Source of the DNA: Xanthobacteraceae bacterium
GTDB lineage: Bacteria > Pseudomonadota > Alphaproteobacteria > Rhizobiales > Xanthobacteraceae
Assembly: GCA_025929595.1 (NCBI GenBank)
Contig: JAICQA010000129.1
Coordinates: 1 to 7,534 of the forward strand
Direction: 5' to 3'
DNA: 7,534 nt
Shown: piece after piece, positions 6,657 through 7,534 of the stretch
How positions within the stretch are numbered: position 1 is the first letter of the stretch
How the letters are laid out: every line of letters starts with the position of its first letter
Translations under genes and position numbers: made by a program
Notes under the pieces: model-generated
The model's database searches: none
What the model was told of the DNA's origin: nothing
Seen by the model: only the letters and a program-made list of their open reading frames with translations

Positions 6657-7526
6657 TCAGGCCGGCATCACCGACTCTTCATAGACGCGCGAGCCGAGAT
6701 CGTTGTCCGGGAAAATCCCGTGCGATTCGATCCACTCGAAGGTCTCGTCGAAGACTTCCTTCGTGTAGGGCTCGAATACGATGCGCTCGCCCGGCCCCCA
6801 ACGGCGGGTATCCATCATCGAATGGAAACGCTCGGGGAATTCGTTCTTGAAATAGTGCGTATATTTGTCGGGTCGCAGGTCGAGATCCCGCTGTGCGCGC
6901 TTCAGCGCGGCGAAGAATTTCCGCAGGTCCTGCGGGTCCGGGTCACCTGTGATCATGGTGGCGATCATGAAAGTCGCATCGCAGATCTTTCGGAAGCCGA
7001 GCTGCTCCGCGAAATAATACGGGCCGCTGAAGAGCGTCGACGCCTTCGACCTGCCCTCGATCAGGTTCTCCATCCGCTTGAACAGCATGCCGTCGCCGAA
7101 ATCGAGGTTGATCTTGTCGGCCGGCATATACTGTTCGAGCGCCTGAATGGTCGCGTAGTGGCTGCCCGACTGGTAGCCGACCGCGATCGGCACGCCCGCG
7201 AGGTCGGCCGGCGTCTTGATCGGCGAGTCCGCCGGCACGAAGATTCCGGTCGGCGCCACCGAATAGACCTTCGGATAGAGCTTGCCGTGCTTCTTGGAGG
7301 CGGCGACGCCGACCGTCCAATGGCAGGCGCAGCTTACATCCGACTTGCGGCCGGACTCGAACGACTGATAGGCGCCCTGCTTGAAGCCCTTGTCGTGAAC
7401 CTTGCCATCGGTCTATTTCACTTCCTCGTTGAAAATGTAGTCGAGACCTTCATCGGTGAAGTAGCCCTTCTCGTGGGCGATCCATTCCTGCAGCCGGAAG
7501 TGCGGCTGGATCACGAATTCTGACAT
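6657..7526 (-). pseudogene. NMT1/SsuA-like ABC substrate-binding-fold protein, interrupted by an amber codon
   Basis: Reading the minus strand from an ATG at 7526 gives MSEFVIQPHFRLQEWIAHEK and onward to a TGA at 6657, 289 codons, except that codon 38 is TAG (7415-7413). Both sides share one frame, so this is a nonsense change and not a frameshift. The protein resembles type II periplasmic-binding folds of the nitrate/sulfonate/thiamine-precursor group: HFRLQEWIAHEKGYFTDEGLDY (9-30) is the usual start, SCACHWTVGVAAS (65-77) follows, and VAPTGIFVPADSPIKTPADL (90-109) with AVGYQSGSHYATI is the core ligand-site region. No Sec signal peptide is visible at this start, though a start beyond the window edge cannot be excluded. 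After the amber codon only a GTG at 7259 offers a long restart (200 residues), which would miss the first strands. The rest shows no decay, so the change is recent, an error, or read through. Ligand unknown. Confidence 0.72.
7413..7415 (-). other. In-frame TAG codon interrupting the NMT1-like gene
   Basis: The minus strand reads GTG AAA TAG ACC GAT, that is V-K-stop-T-D at codons 36-40. A single base change from CAG, AAG, GAG, TCG, TTG, TGG, TAC or TAT would explain it. Protein-like sequence continues directly afterwards in the same frame. Confidence 0.9.
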
Positions 7527-7529
7527 TGG

Positions 7530-7534
7530 CTCCT
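7530..7534 (-). promoter_or_regulatory. Possible ribosome binding site of the NMT1-like gene
   Basis: AGGAG on the minus strand at 7534-7530 lies three bases before the ATG at 7526. The sequence is good but the spacing is shorter than the usual five to nine bases, and the window ends here, so a start further upstream stays possible. Confidence 0.45.

Noticed and set aside
7413..7415. TAG read as pyrrolysine
   Set aside because: Pyrrolysine use is confined to certain archaea and a few bacteria with dedicated pyl genes; nothing here points to it, and the protein family is not one known to carry it.
6648..7523. Long plus-strand open frame of 291 codons opposite the NMT1-like gene
   Set aside because: It is the antisense of a recognisable protein family member, has no family-like sequence of its own, and its openness is explained by GC-rich codon structure.

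Overview
The window looks like chromosomal DNA from a high-GC alphaproteobacterium, most likely of the Hyphomicrobiales/Bradyrhizobium-Rhodopseudomonas kind. This is inferred from the GC-rich codon use, a DnaE2-type error-prone polymerase, and a complete branched-chain-amino-acid-type (HAAT) ABC transporter operon of the sort these genomes carry in many copies. No tRNA, rRNA, CRISPR array, insertion sequence or phage gene was seen.

Layout. Positions 1-1062 (+) hold the C-terminal third of dnaE2, whose start lies outside the window. A long imperfect hairpin (1071-1099) follows and contains the ribosome binding site of the next gene. Positions 1105-1932 (+) encode a sugar-phosphate isomerase/epimerase-family TIM barrel. 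A 121-bp gap then carries a candidate sigma-70-like promoter, a small leader hairpin and a strong Shine-Dalgarno. From 2054 to 6589 (+) there is an intact five-gene HAAT operon: periplasmic solute-binding protein, permeases LivH and LivM, ATPases LivG and LivF. Spacing is tight: a 35-nt gap, then a 1-nt gap, then overlaps of 4 and 8 nt. A hairpin with a T-tract on the minus strand (6602-6632) separates this operon from a converging minus-strand gene (7526-6657). That gene encodes an NMT1/SsuA-like substrate-binding-fold protein and is interrupted by an in-frame amber codon at its 38th codon.

How the genes work together. The binding protein would capture a small carboxylate or amino-acid-like solute in the periplasm and deliver it to the LivH/LivM channel, driven by LivG/LivF. 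The ligand cannot be read from the sequence. The upstream isomerase/epimerase may belong to the same catabolic theme, but the apparent promoter between them argues that the transporter can be expressed on its own. dnaE2 is a damage-response translesion polymerase with no obvious link to the rest.

I do not see a clearly novel system. The points most worth a second look are the amber codon in an otherwise well-preserved gene, the lack of a visible signal peptide on that protein, the hairpin covering the isomerase ribosome binding site, and a perfect 10-bp inverted repeat inside livH.
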